Shown here: positions 21,342 through 34,940 of the stretch, piece by piece | How the letters are laid out: each line of letters opens with the position of its first letter | Numbering within the stretch: the first letter of the stretch is position 1 | Assembly: GCF_918797505.1 (NCBI RefSeq) | Contig: NC_092798.1 | Location: forward strand, 1,625,501-1,689,500 | Source of the DNA: Bemisia tabaci | Lineage: Eukaryota; Arthropoda; Insecta; Hemiptera; Aleyrodidae | DNA: 64,000 bases | Direction: 5' to 3' | Program-made: the position numbers and the translations under genes | Notes under the pieces: generated by a model | Databases searched by the model: none | What the model saw: only the letters and a program-made list of their open reading frames with translations | Told to the model about the DNA's origin: nothing

Positions 21342-24300
21342 ATGGCAACAGAATCTGGAGAATCTGGTTCTACGGATCATGGTCACGTTTGCAATATTAA
21401 TGCAAATGGCAATCCACTCAAATGGAAGAAGTTGAAAAGTTGGATTCAATGTATTTGCATTGTTACTTTCGACTTGGAACTGGGACAAGCTATTGAGGTA
21501 AGAAGCCCCTTTCCTGAAAGAGCCCTACTTTTTAGGAACTGCAGAACTTTGAGCTCATTGCCAAGCCTGTAATATCAGTCGCTGTGACATTTTATCCGCA
21601 GTAAATTTTGGTATGCAGGTTAATGATGTTCATGCCCTTTGATTGACCCGGTCTCATTATCACTCAATGTTTCATCTAAAAAAAGGATAATAATGTTCCA
21701 ATTTATCCTGCACAATTTTTATCCATCTCCTTATTATAAAGATTACCTTCAATCTGTACATGGATGCCTCAATTATTTTGAGGGGAGAAAGCAATTGGTA
21801 AACATAACCTCAACAGCTTTTGTCCAATACTAAGGGTCCACAACTCGGGTTTGCTTGCGCCGCGTTTGAAATGTTCTCTTTTAGTCGTAAATGAATCCAC
21901 CAGCAGTACTTGATCGGTTGCCATTTAAGAACATGGCTGCCTGAAATCAATGGTTTGCTTTCAGTGTTAATTTGGAAGGTAGGTAACTAATGCCACTGGT
22001 GGAATGGTAGATCATACTGAAAAATTTCCCGGTACTCTCTGACCATTGATTGTAGTAACTGGTGGTACTATAGCCACCAGCGGTGGCTTTATTGGTCGTG
22101 ACACCAGCATTGGCTGATCAAATCAAGAATGCACTGTGGTGATCAGTGGTATTGGAGAAAGAAACCGAAGGAGTGAAGAAACCTTCACAGTCTAATATAT
22201 TCTGTCATTAATGCCCTCAGGATTTCCGTAGACTAAATGGATAATTTATTCTGGAATTGGTGGCATCAGATTTATTGAGGTTTTGTTCAAATACAGCAAC
22301 AACATGACTGTCAATTTCTGTGTTTAATTCCAGACAACATAGTATAACGGAATCAGTTGATAATGATCTAAGTATGAAAGAAAAGTTGTCCTCTCTGTTA
22401 CCTTTCTCTAATTAATTACAATGTTCCAGGTAATCTTTCCTAATGACGCATTGTCCGAAGAAGATCAAACAAATATCTGCTACTTGGCCTTCCCAGACTC
22501 TAACTCGGGATGCATGGGTGACACACAATTTCACTTCCGCATTCGTCAAACGTCTGGTGCTGAGTTGAGCGAAGAACATGTTGCATACAACAATAAATGT
22601 CCGCCATATTTACAAGTACACAGAGCTTATTTTTATGGATATGTTTTCTTCCGGCAAGTGAAGGACCACTCATTACCGCGAGGGTATTTTCAGAAGGTAA
22701 TCATAAATCCTTCTGTCTAGTACCTAGTTCAATTCTTCATACTGAGAAAACAACCTACAACCAGGAAATTAAAAGAAAACCAAGTGATATGATTTGAAAT
22801 TTTTAAAAAAAGGCTTCAGATTCTAATCCTGCCATAACCATGAACTCAACTATTCAAAACTTAAAGCCAAATTTTTGCACTCAGAATTTTATTTCCAGAT
22901 ACTAAATTTTTAGCAGGAAAAATTTCTTGTAGGTACAGGTTGGAACCTACCCCTAGCCAATTTTTATTAAAAACCTAAATCTCCACTAAATGTTGCCTAA
23001 TAACCTCATCCAAGTTTTTTGTTTTTAGACCCTTCCAAAAAAAAGGATTTGAAGCTCAAAGTAGCACTTTTAAAGAGGTGTGGCCTCATTAGGCCGCCAT
23101 TATTGTTATTATTGGAAGGTAAAAGAGTTATCTTGAAGCCCTGTGAACGGAGAGCGCATGCTTTTACGATCGTTATTTATCTTGTCTCACCTTGTGTCTA
23201 AGATAGTAACAATTGTATCTCTTTGCGTACCGTTTAACTTGCATCTAAAATTAGTTATATTTTCTTTATGTTTTCACTTGGCTACAGAACTATTTTGTCA
23301 AGACATTGCTGATTACAGGCAAAGTTTTTTACATGAAAAGAATCTTCAAAGCTTTGAGGGTTTTTTATTCAGCAATTCAAAGGAGTAGGTCAATCCAAAT
23401 TTTTGTTTGAAAAAAATGAAATCTAGTGATGATACTATGTTCACTCCATCTTCCTATTTTAAAACAGTGTGATTTACTTAATTCTGTTATTTGTTATTGG
23501 ACGCAGTTCCCTTGTTTTCTCTTTTAAATTTTCAATTTTGTCTATTTCTAGAGTGTTATTATCATTTCAAGACTGCCATTCATTAATTTATTCACGGAGT
23601 TATGTGGCATCATTGCTCCTGAATTTTTTAACCATGGTCTCGAAAGCATCACAGCAGCTTGTCACGATATTGACCGATGGCCATCACTATCACCAGGCCA
23701 TTCAGTTGTTTTACCTATTTTTGGTTCCTTAATTCAGGTATATTTACTTAAACAATTTCAGCTACTTTTCATTCTAAAACGCTCTCTGGTAGAAGCTTTT
23801 TACATTGATCAGAACTAACAGCAAAGATTCTTCCCTCTGATCTCATGAATTGCTCCGCAACTGCGCTTTCCTTTGGTATAACTGTAAATATATTTTGATA
23901 GAGTGTTGCTTGAAAATAAAATGCATCTCTTAATTTTCTATGGGTGTTTCACCAGTATTGTCATAAATAGTGATAATGAAATCTTATTGCTATTTTGTGA
24001 TAGTCCAAGGTATAGAAAATTGTCCTCTTAATCAACAATTTTCCAATTTAAAAACAAAGCTCTCAATAAGTGTTTTATGAAAGTAAATATTTAATACTGT
24101 AAATGACTTTGTAAAACATTTTTATTCAGAGCCTAAAATATTTCATCAATAAGGTCATGAAATTTTCTTTTGGCCTTTAAATATGACGCTGAATGTCACC
24201 TTTCTACTAATACAGGAGTCCCAATTCTTGGCAATGATCAGGACAAGAGCTCTTATGGGTAATTAAAATCTTAAATCATCCAAAATTAAGCTATTATACC

Positions 24301-27300
24301 AAGATTGGGCTGTATTTTGAGGAACTCTATTAGAACACTTGTCAAATGTTAGACAGAAATGTAATAATTAGTTAAAGATGAATGTCTTATGATTTGAAAG
24401 AAGTTATTCTGTTGATTATCATTTTTGGAAGAAATTGTGCATGGAAATTTGTGCCCTAGCATTGCAGCTTTTTTGGGCTGGAATGTTTTCCAAGCCACCA
24501 AAAAAGAAAATTTGGGTTATCCGAATTGCAGATAATTGAAGCAGGTATATACCATTAATTTCCCTACCCACACAAGTGTTTTTAAGGATGAGTCAGATAT
24601 TTTAGTTCCCAATTGCAAAATGTTGTCCAATTGAGACTGTTATCACTGTACAATAATTCCTCTCTGATTAAGACATTGATATTTTTTTCAGACTCAAATT
24701 CCTGTCGATAGCAACAAAAGTCAGCCATCCATCGGAATTTCGTCTGTCGCTTCCTGTCTCTCTTCTACGCTCTTAGCCACGGTTCATGAAATCAACATTT
24801 TCAATTCATTCTCTCACATCGTCAGTCATATTCACCTGTTGTGGGAGCTTGTTTTAATTGGTGAACCCATTATAGTCATGTCCTCATCCCCTGCTGTTTG
24901 CTCACAAATGGTCCAAGCCTTAGTCAGGTAAATTTTTTTCTTCCCTATTAGTATTTCCATATCTTTCAAGGCTTATAGCAATATTAGAAACGTTTGTTGT
25001 TTCAATTAATCTTTTCCTGTCAATTTCAGGGTTAGTTTTATCAGTATTGGTATTACTGGATTTTTAAAGAGTCTGGGAAAACCTGAAAATGTCTGGGAAA
25101 TTGACAAAAGTGTTAGGGATAAATCACTAAGTCACCTTTATATGCTTTCTAGAATGGGTATGATGTTTCGAACAACAAATTTTGCTCGTAAACTGTTTGA
25201 ATCTCTCAGTTGGAAAACAACCCAACTTGAGTCTCTTACGATGTTCATTTTCTTGCACAGAAACATTCCTCTTCTGGCTTTTATACAGTTTTTATCATTT
25301 CTTGAAAAATTTCATTTTGCCAAGATGGATCGTTTTCGAACTGAGAGATTCATTTCTGATCATGTCTCTTTAACCATCTGGCATATCTTCAATAGAGAAT
25401 TTGCAGGTGTCTGAAATTTGATGAATTTTGTGTTTAAGTAGAAACTACTGAGTGAACTGAAGACAAGGATACCCTTGGCTAATGAATTGAACAATTACTG
25501 GAGAAGATATGACAAAATTATCTAATCTGCTAAAATACATGTGTTTAAATGGGAAATGCTGCCAGATAACGTCACAAGGCGGTGCATTTTCTCACTTTTA
25601 AATCTATTTTTATACTATTTCTCATATCAGAAAAAAATTATAAAAAATACTATGAAATCAGCTCTTTAAGACCTTTCGAATGAAGCAGTAAAAAATGTGC
25701 ATGCAAATTCTCCATTGTTGGGGAATTCCACTAAAATGTGTCAGGAAAATCAAGAAATTGTCACAGAATTTCATTTTCTTCAACAAACAAAAGTATCAAA
25801 AAGTTTTCTTCAAACAAATGTAGAGGCCCTCCTCAAACAATTTTTTTGGAAGAAAAATTACGTAGAAACAGGTATATCATAGACTACCAACCTTCACAAG
25901 AACACATCAATAGCCCATTGCAGCTCTGACCATGAAGACAGGCTTGGCTTCATGTGAACCAATGCTTCAAATGTATTTCAAGAGGGAAGTTTCCTTCTCG
26001 TAACTTTAATCTTATTTTTTCACCTTTCTCTGTGCAGTATGATTGTGCCTTTAAAATACCATGCAGACTTCCGGCCTTATTTTACTATTCATGACAATGA
26101 GTTCAAGGAATACACCTCTAGGGCTCAAGCACCTCCGTCTGTGATTTTGGGTGTTACTAATCCATTTTTCGCCAAAACTCTTCAACATTGGCCACACGTG
26201 ATCAAAATTCCTGATTCTGCAAATTTAGGTAAACATCAGTGTCCACCGTTTAACTTTATATACACAGCTTGACAGCACTAACCGGAATCTGTCTAAGTAC
26301 ATCTGATGTCTAATTTTATCGCATACTTTCTATTCATTTATTTTTTTAATACTAAAACTATTCAAGCAACAATCATTAAAAGAGAGCAAAGTTAAATCCT
26401 TTGAATTTCATTCACAGTAACATTTTACTTAGTATTTATTTTAATGTTGCAAGCCCCTCTTATTTCTCTAACAATTTAAGAGTTTTCAACTCGGATAGTA
26501 TAATGACCATTGTGATGTCTTACATGCTTTTACCCATATATTTTATTCCTCCAGTACCTTGGATTTACTGTTAATCAATAAAATGTCGCTAAATAGAAAA
26601 GGATCTAGGTATCCAAAGAGAGAGATATAAAAAATGCGTATCCGCCGATGCATTTTTTAAATCTATAATTAGTTATTTGCATGTTGTTTTTTTCTGATCT
26701 TGTATGTTCTCAGCGTCTATTCTGCTTGGTGACATTGAATTCTAGTAGCAAGTTGATTGAAATGAGAGATCTTGCAAAAATCTATGTTAATAGAATTTTA
26801 TGTTGAAAATTAATTTTCGCCTCTTTATCCTGAGTACCGTTTAACTTTCCTATATTTTTCAAGAATATTTTATTTGATGCTACTTACAGATTTAGAAAAT
26901 TTTACAGGGCATGATAATATTGACTTTTTCTCTCAATTTATGAATTATTTACCCTGTAGAAACCGTTTTGGCCTCACTTTTCAGTGCATTTCTGAAACAT
27001 TTTACAATTTTCACTATCTTTTTATTTATCTGCATCTACATTTTTTATTTTTATGTATTACTTTATTTCAGATAATTCTCAAACTTTTAAGTTGAAGAAA
27101 AGGGGCAGTGGGTTAAAGCTACTGGACTCAAAGCCAGGAGTATATACTCAGTATCAGCCGCATCTCCAGAAAGACAAAGCTATCGTCAAAAAATTATTGA
27201 AGGGTATAACAACAAATAGACCAAATGAAGTCCAGTCAGCCCTCCTGAAGCGGCACCTTTTAGAACTCACCCAAAGCTTCATGATACCCCTCGAAAGGTA

Positions 27301-29921
27301 CATGGGCACTCTCATGCCCTTGCAGAAAAACGTATCCCCATTCAAGGTATGAAAAAAACAAATTCTCTTCTATCCTCTTATCCTTTGCTATACGAGGCCT
27401 GTTGGACTAGAAACCAGATTTTGGTGATAACTTGCAATGCGTCCGAATTAGGTTTTTTTGGCCTTTTCTGATAGCTGGAAATATACTTAAGAACGCTACA
27501 TTCACGAATTTGAAAAATCCTAATTAGCTTCGTTGGGTTGTGGCTTGAAGTAAGGTGGCGTCATGGTTGTTCTGCAATTTTTATGTTTGACCGAACTTGT
27601 CTCTCTTTTTTCGGTCTTGCACTACCTTTTTCAATACACAAGGATGATTGGAGTTTCGTCTTCATATTGTAGAGGTACACTCAAGTTTTGTCACCGAAAA
27701 TTATACCATCCAAAAAGTAGGATCATTGTTAGAACGTTCAAACAGCTAAAGGAAAATTGACTTTTGGTTGGATTTTTGTTCAACGGACAATAATCAAGGG
27801 GCAAGTGTACCTGAAACTCATGCATGTCTACATATTCTATCAAAAGTAGGTGTACAGAACCTTCAGAAATATTACACTGTTCAGCAGGCTCAAAACGAGC
27901 ATTTTTGAGCACTTTTGCCCGCACCTCTTCCAAGTGGCAAATTTCAATTACCGTTGATGGTCGATTCCCAAACTTATCATCTTCGACGGACTCCTGACCA
28001 GTTTTGAATCGTTTAACCCATTCAAAACAGTGGGAACATCTCATACAATGATCATGGTAAACTTTACTTAGCATATACCAAAAGTTTCGGTACAAGGTAT
28101 ACCGAGTCTAAAACAAAATTCAATGTTAAATCTTTGCTCTATCAGTGATCGCATGATGAAAATCGCAGAACGTACCTAACTTACTCGTATTCAAGGTGAC
28201 ACAGAATAGACACTGATCAAAATAAACCAAATCTGTGAATCTAGCGTTCTTCAGTATGTTATCAGCTATCAAAAAAGTTCAAGAAAACCTAATTCGGGCG
28301 CATTGTGGGCTAATTATCACCAAAATCCGGTTTCTAATTTAACGGACCTCGTAAGTTCAATTATTGTTCAATCTGAACATCTCATTTGGAATTCCCAAAA
28401 ATGAGCCCTTTCTTATGGAACGTTTCTTATAAATTTGAACAGTTCACTTACCTTATTATCATGGTTCATAAAATATAACGCTCTATCAAGAGGGGGGTCA
28501 AAGCATTGCTTCATTTTTTTCAAAATCCGAAAATTTGCTTAACATATTTTACAAATGGCCACTGTGCACCTCTATCCTATCCTCGTTTTCTTGCATATAA
28601 TTACTAATTTCGTATTTCCTTCTTCTTTCAGGCGACTCCAGTTCCTTATCCATTTAATCCAGATGATTTTTTCGCATCACTAGAATCTTCTGGCCCTCAG
28701 CTTACGTCAAGGATTAAAGGCGACTGGGAAGGGTTATATCGAAAATTCTTTAGATCTCTCAACTTTAGCGGCTGGTACAATGCCAAGTACAAGAAAATGG
28801 CCGAAAAATTAGAAGTTCTTCAGCTCAAAGCTTTGTCAGATGCTGTAAGTCCTGCCCTTTCAGCTTTGATCTTTTCTTTGATTTTCCAGTTCCTATCTAC
28901 ATCAATTCCCAGGCAGTTCTCAGCAAAGCAAAACTTAAAATTGATTAAGCATTCCCTTACAATAAAATGTTTATGATTCGTTGTGGTCAGAGTATGCAAA
29001 ATGCCCTTTGCCTCCTACGGACAAGTATACTCGTCATCGCAAAATCGCACATCAAAAATGTTCATTTTCGGTTCACAGGGTTGCCACAGTCAAGGAAAAC
29101 CGGGAAATACCAGGAAATTTTAAAAAGTCAGGGAAAACGGGGAAATGTCGGGGAAAATGGCAAAAATGGCGCAAATGTCAAGGGAAGTTTGTTAAATCAC
29201 CTTCATTTGCTTTGTAGAATGGGTTTGAGGTTTTGAACAACAAATTTTGCCTGAAAACTATTTACAATTATGCCCTCTTAATCATCCGACACATCTTCAA
29301 TTGTCAGGGAATTTCATTTTCTAATTTCTGTGGCAATCCTGTCTTCATTTTTTCAAAAAATGGGGGCTAGTATTTAACTTTGGGTGACTGATCTTCACTC
29401 GTACATACTTAAGGATAAGGCACACAAAGTTCAAGCTCTTTGGTCGAGAAATAGGTGAATGAGGGCAAGAAAACTCTAAATAGTCATTTTTGCCATTTCT
29501 AACCTCAGGCGGAGGAGCACAGGGTGAAAATCTAACTCAGGAGTCAAAAGGTTAGCGACCAGGAATTGTCAAGGAAATCAGGGAAAACGTCAGGGAATTT
29601 TATTTTGCAAGCGATTTCGTGTCAGGGAAATCGAAAAACACGGATTTCGTGCGTGCATAATTTTCCTCTTCTTCCTCTTTTACTTACCTCATTCAAGAAT
29701 ACTAAAATTTTTTGACTTTTCAGGACTTCAAAAAGTGGGTGCTCGACAAGCAAGAGGTCGAACGAGTGGACATGATCTTACGAATTAGGCATAAAATCGA
29801 GCTTTGCGAATCTCAAGCAGTGACTCTGAACGACTTTACAAGAGACCAGCTAAAAGTGAAAATCAATGATATTATAGCCTCCTTACCGGATGATTTGAAG
29901 ATTGTCTTGTCTCCGCGGTGA
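21342..29921 (+). CDS. DENND6: DENN domain-containing protein 6 (8 exons, 573 aa)
   Basis: Rab guanine-nucleotide exchange factor. The vertebrate DENND6A orthologue activates Rab14 on recycling endosomes. Exons: 21342-21497, 22430-22696, 23552-23737, 24692-24927, 26038-26228, 27072-27346, 28632-28844 and 29724-29921 (stop TGA). All introns are GT-AG; phases match at every joint (0,0,0,2,1,0,0) and the total is exactly 574 codons. Family signatures are easy to see: [10 protein letters not shown] in exon 1, [19 protein letters not shown] in exon 2, [19 protein letters not shown] in exon 4, [20 protein letters not shown] in exon 5, [13 protein letters not shown] and [12 protein letters not shown] in exon 6, and [12 protein letters not shown] in exon 7. 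The start has a strong context (acaATGG) and lies 33 codons before the conserved [11 protein letters not shown]. Vertebrate members are about 608 aa, with a longer low-complexity N-terminus that is absent here. A likely poly(A) signal, aataaa, is at 30704. The introns contain a mariner relic and MITE F3 but the frame is intact. Confidence 0.95.
25040..25400 (+). repeat. Family M repeat in DENND6 intron 4
   Basis: The segment gtctgggaaaacctgaaaat, then tagaatgggtatgatgtttc and acaaattttgctcg, recurs in intron 7 at 29085-29360 with the same order. Both contain runs of gggaaa-type words. Confidence 0.5.
25393..25717 (-). mobile_element. MITE family F, copy 3 in DENND6 intron 4
   Basis: A reverse-orientation full-length copy, agagaatttgcaggtgtctg to gcatgcaaattctccat. 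It contains gcattttctcacttttaaat, the complement of the family word. It lies wholly within an intron, with no exon damage. Confidence 0.8.
27391..28353 (-). mobile_element. Degraded mariner-type transposon in DENND6 intron 6
   Basis: About 963 bp bounded by inverted repeats. The left reads tacgaggcctgttggactag followed by aaaccagattttggtgata; the right is its complement with about 6 differences in 39 positions. TA dinucleotides lie at both edges, as expected of Tc1/mariner insertion. A minus-strand frame (28095-27691) resembles the N-terminal helix-turn-helix part of mariner transposases: [18 protein letters not shown], then GRPSTV-like NRPSTV, then [10 protein letters not shown]. The catalytic DDD domain is missing, so the copy is dead. 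Confidence 0.85.
29085..29660 (+). repeat. Family M repeat in DENND6 intron 7
   Basis: Runs such as ggaaaaccgggaaataccag and tcagggaaatcag recur at both ends, and the core matches intron 4. This looks like an old inverted or tandem repeat with no coding frame. Confidence 0.5.
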
Positions 29922-30750
29922 CCTGCAAGCTTGTCTGTCACATTTTGGAGTGATAGATAATGATTCTTTTTGCCATTTCTCAACGGAGATTACAAAAACT
30001 CTTTTTGAGATATTTATCTCCGTAGATTTCTTTTATTCATATGCTTCCTTGTTTTTGAGATTTTGTCTAAGTTTTGGTATCTGGCTCCATTTTGAGGTGA
30101 GATTAAAGAACTTATCTTTGGTAAGTTTTTTTACTACTTCCGTTCTTAGATACTCTTCCTACAATTTAAGTGTTAAGAAGCTCAAAAAATTAAAGAAAGT
30201 GTTAGAATTTTGTAATCGGGTAAGCTCAGCTTACAACAATGGTGCTATCCTTTTAAGATTTCATCAGGCAAGCTTCCTTCTTCGGATTCATTTGATCTGC
30301 AGGTTGTCTCTATAGTAGTTGAAAATGTGAATCAATTGATTGGAAGAAAAACATGTATCGAACCCTCCTCTTTAGCATTGATTTATGAAAGGAAATTGTG
30401 AAACCAATTACAAAATTCTGTAAAGTGTTGTTTTGGAATTTGTAAGTATTACTGGTTTGAAAGGTTCTGAGTAAACACTTAGCTATATGAATCAGCATTT
30501 CCCAAAGTATGGTTTCTTCTTGAATTTAGAGTCGTTTGCTTTGAGAGTTATTATACTCTTCTAGTTTTCTATTTCTTCTGCAACTTTCCAGTAATTTCCA
30601 CTTCTCGAAAATTTCATATATTTTGATAACATACCAATTCAGTTTGATGATTAAAATTTTCCATCTTCTTCACTGTGTTGAAACGAAAATTGTCCATCTG
30701 TGGAATAAATAGCCGTCACTAAATATTGTAAGGAATATCTCAATTCCCAG

Positions 30751-31015
30751 AGGAAAATGTCAGTTTGCTGAAATTTATCCAAGAAATTGCAAAGGAAATC
30801 ATCAACCCCTCTTTATCTAACGGTTGTATTATGATAATCGCAAAGGAAGCTAATGAGTTCATCATGCTAGAAAAAAGGGAGCTTTCCACAACCTTCAACT
30901 CTCTGAATTCGTCGCTTCTGACGGCTTTGATGATCTCAGAAGTATCGTCTCCTACAGCTAAGATGGCAGTGTGGAAAGTGGTTGAACATTGGCAAACATG
31001 TAATGCAATGGAGGT
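30751..31015 (+). CDS. Unidentified open exon downstream of DENND6
   Basis: I do not recognise this protein. An acceptor-like site (caattcccag) precedes a frame of about 88 codons running from ENVSLLKFIQEIAKEI through WKVVEHWQTCNAME. It ends at a possible weak donor (gag|gtcaga) or, in frame, at TAG 31023-31025. The amino-acid composition is balanced and contains helical, leucine-rich stretches, unlike repeat-derived frames nearby. It begins just after the likely DENND6 polyadenylation site. It could be an internal exon of another gene, a gene fragment or chance. No partner exons were found in 31-33 kb. Confidence 0.3.
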
Positions 31016-31498
31016 CAGAAATTAGTTCAAATATATAATTGAAAAGAACTGTTCAAAGTATACCTATTATTATGAATCAAATAATGCTCAGTAGAATGCC
31101 TCCCCATATTTTGTGATAAATAAACCGAACGGACTAAAGCTGTAACGGGGAGTGTAAAATGAGGAGGCATTCTCATTTACTATAATGCAGCTACCAAGGT
31201 CTTTCTACAAAGAAAGTGTTTTTGTAGCAAGGTACCATGTAAATTGAAATCAAGATGTTTATTTTTAAGATATCATTAACTCATAGGTCAGTCAACAAAA
31301 CCAAAATTTTGGCCCTGATATCTCAAGACAATTTACAGCCATTCTGCCCACAGGGCATAATGACATTTTGAGAGGGACCCTAATGTGCATTTAAACCGAA
31401 ACATCATTGAAACTAAGGAATTAAATTTATTATTATTATTCTGTTCTTTGTAGAATTGAGTACTCATATTTCCATCCTTGTCCAAGAGTATATTACAG

Positions 31499-31593
31499 TA
31501 CTCTCTTGCTATAACGAATTGGCAAGGGACCGGGCGATTCCTTTGCAAAAGCGAGATTTTTGTTATAATGAGTGTTGTTATAGCGAGAGAATA
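31499..31593. mobile_element. Tiny pogo/Tigger-like MITE (95 bp)
   Basis: The left end is tactctcttgctataacgaa and the right end is gttatagcgagagaata, an imperfect inverse with TA at each edge. The motif resembles the ends of insect pogo/Tigger elements. From 31600 to 33320 the sequence is AT-rich and I see no gene. Confidence 0.55.
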
Positions 31594-33320
31594 CAATACA
31601 TTTAAATTAATTCTCTCAGTGTTAACTTTTTGTACCTCTGAATTTTTTTCGGGCAACAATATGTTTCTCAAAAAATTGTAAAATAAATATGTACCTAATT
31701 AATAATTTTCAAATTTCAGCCCCAGCAGTGTAACTATCACAGGTTTATCATATTGTCTCTTCTTAGATTATTTTATCAAATTTTGAAAATAGTGGCCAAA
31801 TTCTGGAAATTATAACGCATATGAGCTGTTCGGAAAAGACCTGGCTTGACACTGGAAACAAAGGATGATTTAAAAGCTCAGGATTGAAACTAACCTAACC
31901 TATTTGAACAAATATTGACAAAGTTTTGGCAGTTTTAAACAGGATCAATGCAAACTGCCTGCTTTTTTAATTTATCAAGATTTTTTTTTTTTTTTAATTT
32001 AACCGTGTTCATTTTCCTAATGATTTTTTAATCCTCCCGAGAACTCAGAAATTTCTGAAATGGCACTGCATGATATGTTCAAATTGGTCTATCATGTGAC
32101 GATTCTGTTTGTTAGTGCAGTATTCCAGTATTCCAAAGTGGGCAAAGTATTTCCAAGTGGCAGTAGTGGGCAGTATTCTGTAGGCCTTGTTTTTTCTTTG
32201 CATTCTTATTGTTAGCATTGTCAAATTGCGATTCGAACAGCAAATAACCTGTTACCATATTTTTTTTTTCAAGGAGCCCCTTAGATTTTGTCTTAAAAGA
32301 CGGTTCGAAAAAGTTTCATGGGCCACTTTGAAGAAACTGAAAATTGTCCAAAAAGAGTCCATATAGGTGGTTTAAGTAGACCTTTTTTTCAAACTTCCAT
32401 AACTTGGCCAATTCTCAATCAAATAAATTGATATTGATCTCAATCAATAACTTTTTCAAGTCTTCTTTCTAAAAAAAAAAAAAAATAAATAAATAAATAA
32501 AATAAAAAACAAATTAAAATTGTCTTGATAAGTAGGTTTGATCCAAAGCTACGGGCCATTCAAGTTCTTTTCTGAACAGCTCTCATAGATCACAAAGGCC
32601 TAGATATCTTAAAAAATATTAATTCAAGTGCCCTAATTCTTATTTTAACTTATTTATTTCAGCTCGTCATATCTTGTTTATCTAGAAACTGAAATGATTT
32701 ATCATTAAGAGTTTGTAGCATCTTATTTTAAATCTTTTTCAGCACATTAAAATGCTCATCTATTAATCAGGAAGTCAGTACCTATGTAGGTACTCTTCAT
32801 TTTTGGCTTTAAGATCTCTGATATTTGTATTTTTTTAATATAATCGATTCCTAAATTCCAAACTCTCTTGCAGCTTGCACTTTCTTTCTCTTACCAACAA
32901 CTATTATATTTACCGCTTCATACTTATTTCTTCCCCCGTCTTTCTAAAAAGAAATTGACTGTCATAGGATTGTCTTCTTCATTGTCAACCCTTTATGGAA
33001 TCTTAGAGTCTAGGGGTCACTAATCTATTTTGTAGCTTGCATTGAAAGAATAAAGTACCACATTTGTTTTCAAAATTTTAAATTTAAGGGAATCGATTTT
33101 TCAAAAACAGAAAAAACTAACGGAATTTTGCAAAATTATGGTAGAGGGGTAAGTTTCAATTTGTTAAAACCCCAAAAATATGATGTTATGAATTCGTAAG
33201 GCTATGCCATAGAGGGTTAAGTAGACAGATTTTTTGTGCCAACATCTTTATCATCCAAGTTACAAGTACAAGATTGGTTTTTGGACCGCTGCCAGAAAGC
33301 CTGTGACTTAAGTCACACTG

Positions 33321-33454
33321 ATATTTCCCCATTTGAAGCTATGTCAAAGAATCGATTAATAAGGTGTTCCTTGTGAACACCCTGTTCATCAATCCTTTTC
33401 CATAGATTTAAATGGCAAATCAATGGAAATATTGCAAAGCACGTCACGCCAGTG
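33321..33454. mobile_element. MITE family A, copy 5
   Basis: The central ggtgttccttgtgaacaccc palindrome and the word ttgaagctatgtcaaagaatc match the family. The left outer end is short, and the right end cgtcacgccagtg is intact. Confidence 0.7.
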
Positions 33455-33534
33455 CACAGATGTAAGTGTTGGAAATGTAGCAAAGGCACTTTTTTATACA
33501 TTGGAGGATTATTATGCAAGGCTCTGGCTCCTTA

Positions 33535-33630
33535 GGGGCCACGTGGGCGGCCCCCGGGGGGTTGTACTTCTTGGATGCCAGAGGGGCAGCACCCGGAGGG
33601 TTGGACTTCTTGGATGGTTGGGTACCCCTG
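33535..33630. repeat. GC-rich two-unit repeat
   Basis: The words ggttgtacttcttggatg and ggttggacttcttggatg repeat about 51 bp apart within a GC-rich patch. The minus-strand frame reads as a Lys/Pro/Gly/Ala repeat (SKKSNPPGAAP, SKKYNPPGAA). It is open but has no clear splice signals. A coding origin cannot be excluded. From 33730 to 34800 I see one diverged family E core (33722-33792, reverse) and no gene. Confidence 0.4.
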
Positions 33631-34802
33631 GAAGTTTTTTCTCTCAAAAACACGTACCTAATTGTTGAAATTCATACCCTGATTCTTGAATCAATGATTC
33701 GCCCTCAAATCGCCGGGTATGCAAAATGACTGTCGTGACGCACGAATAGTGGTATCAGAGTTTTGCATTAAGATTACGGATTGATTTGAAGGCGCTCTTC
33801 TGTATCCATTGTGAGTGGCCTTGTACAATGATGTTGAGCAAAAAGTTCGTAAGTTTGGGTTATCAATCAAACCGTATATTAGAAAAATGCGGAGGAATAA
33901 TATTTTGAAAATATAATAAGATTGTTTTTTGTCTCTTTGTCTTATTTCCAAAAAGGGAGCGCAGGCGCTTGGGTCAGATTGTGTATTTTAAGTCTTCTTG
34001 GTTCGGTCATCGTATTCTAAAGCAAAACTGAAACAGTCGGCGTATATAAGATCGCGACTTACTCAATAGTGGTTGTGAATTTATAAAGTTTCGCACATAT
34101 AAAATGAGCTTTCGTTGATGAACTGTGAATAATCAAAATTGAGGCAAAGGTACTTTGTCCACTGGTCCATTTAAAAGCCGTAAAGCGTGGATGGATGGAG
34201 CTTGGATGTCCTCCGGGTTTCTACGGGCACTTGTACATAACGTATACATATAGATGGCTATAGGTTTCTAACGGTTACATGCGATGAACCCAATGTTACC
34301 ACCAAAATTCTGAAACTCTCCAACTCTCTTTATTTAATAATCTAAATTTTCGTATATACTCCCATTTTAAAAATTCTCTCTATAGACGTTAATAGCCTGT
34401 GACGCTGAATGTCTTAAAATATGTACCTATACTAACTAACTAACTGTATACGCTGAAGTGTTGGAGAAAAAAAAGTAAAAAAGTATTACCCATATACTTT
34501 TTTGAGGGTCCACGTAGAGACTATATTCCATAGATTACGCACTGTCTTCTTACCTACCTATGGTGTAAAAGATACCCAAGGAAGCCAATTCTCTGATTCA
34601 TATATATGTACTATATTGATGACTCGTGGTACCTAATGGATCAACCATAGCTTCCAAACAAGTTTCAATGTCAGGTGGAGCATCCCCGGAGCCTCGGTGC
34701 CACAAAACATGGCTCCAAATAAACAATTCAGCATGATATATATTCGCCCTCTTTTTATTAAATAGGCAAAAACACATTCGCGCCTGCTCACTCGACGCTC
34801 AG

Positions 34803-34940
34803 AGGCGAGGCGTGAATGATCGATTATCGATATTTCTCCATTTGAAGCTATGTTAAAGAATCGATTGTTAAGGTGTTCTTTGCGGGCACCCTGTGAATCG
34901 ATCCTCTTCCACAGGTTTAAACGGCGGATCAATCGATATA
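34803..34940. mobile_element. MITE family A, copy 6 (right end replaced)
   Basis: It runs from ggcgtgaatgatcgattatc through the mutated centre ggtgttctttgcgggcaccc to caatcgatata, where MITE C copy 2 begins. The terminal cgccactg is gone. Confidence 0.7.

Noticed and set aside
33444..33653. Minus-strand Lys/Pro/Gly/Ala repeat protein
   Set aside because: It is only two repeat units in a GC-rich patch without start, splice or domain evidence, so it is kept as a repeat only.
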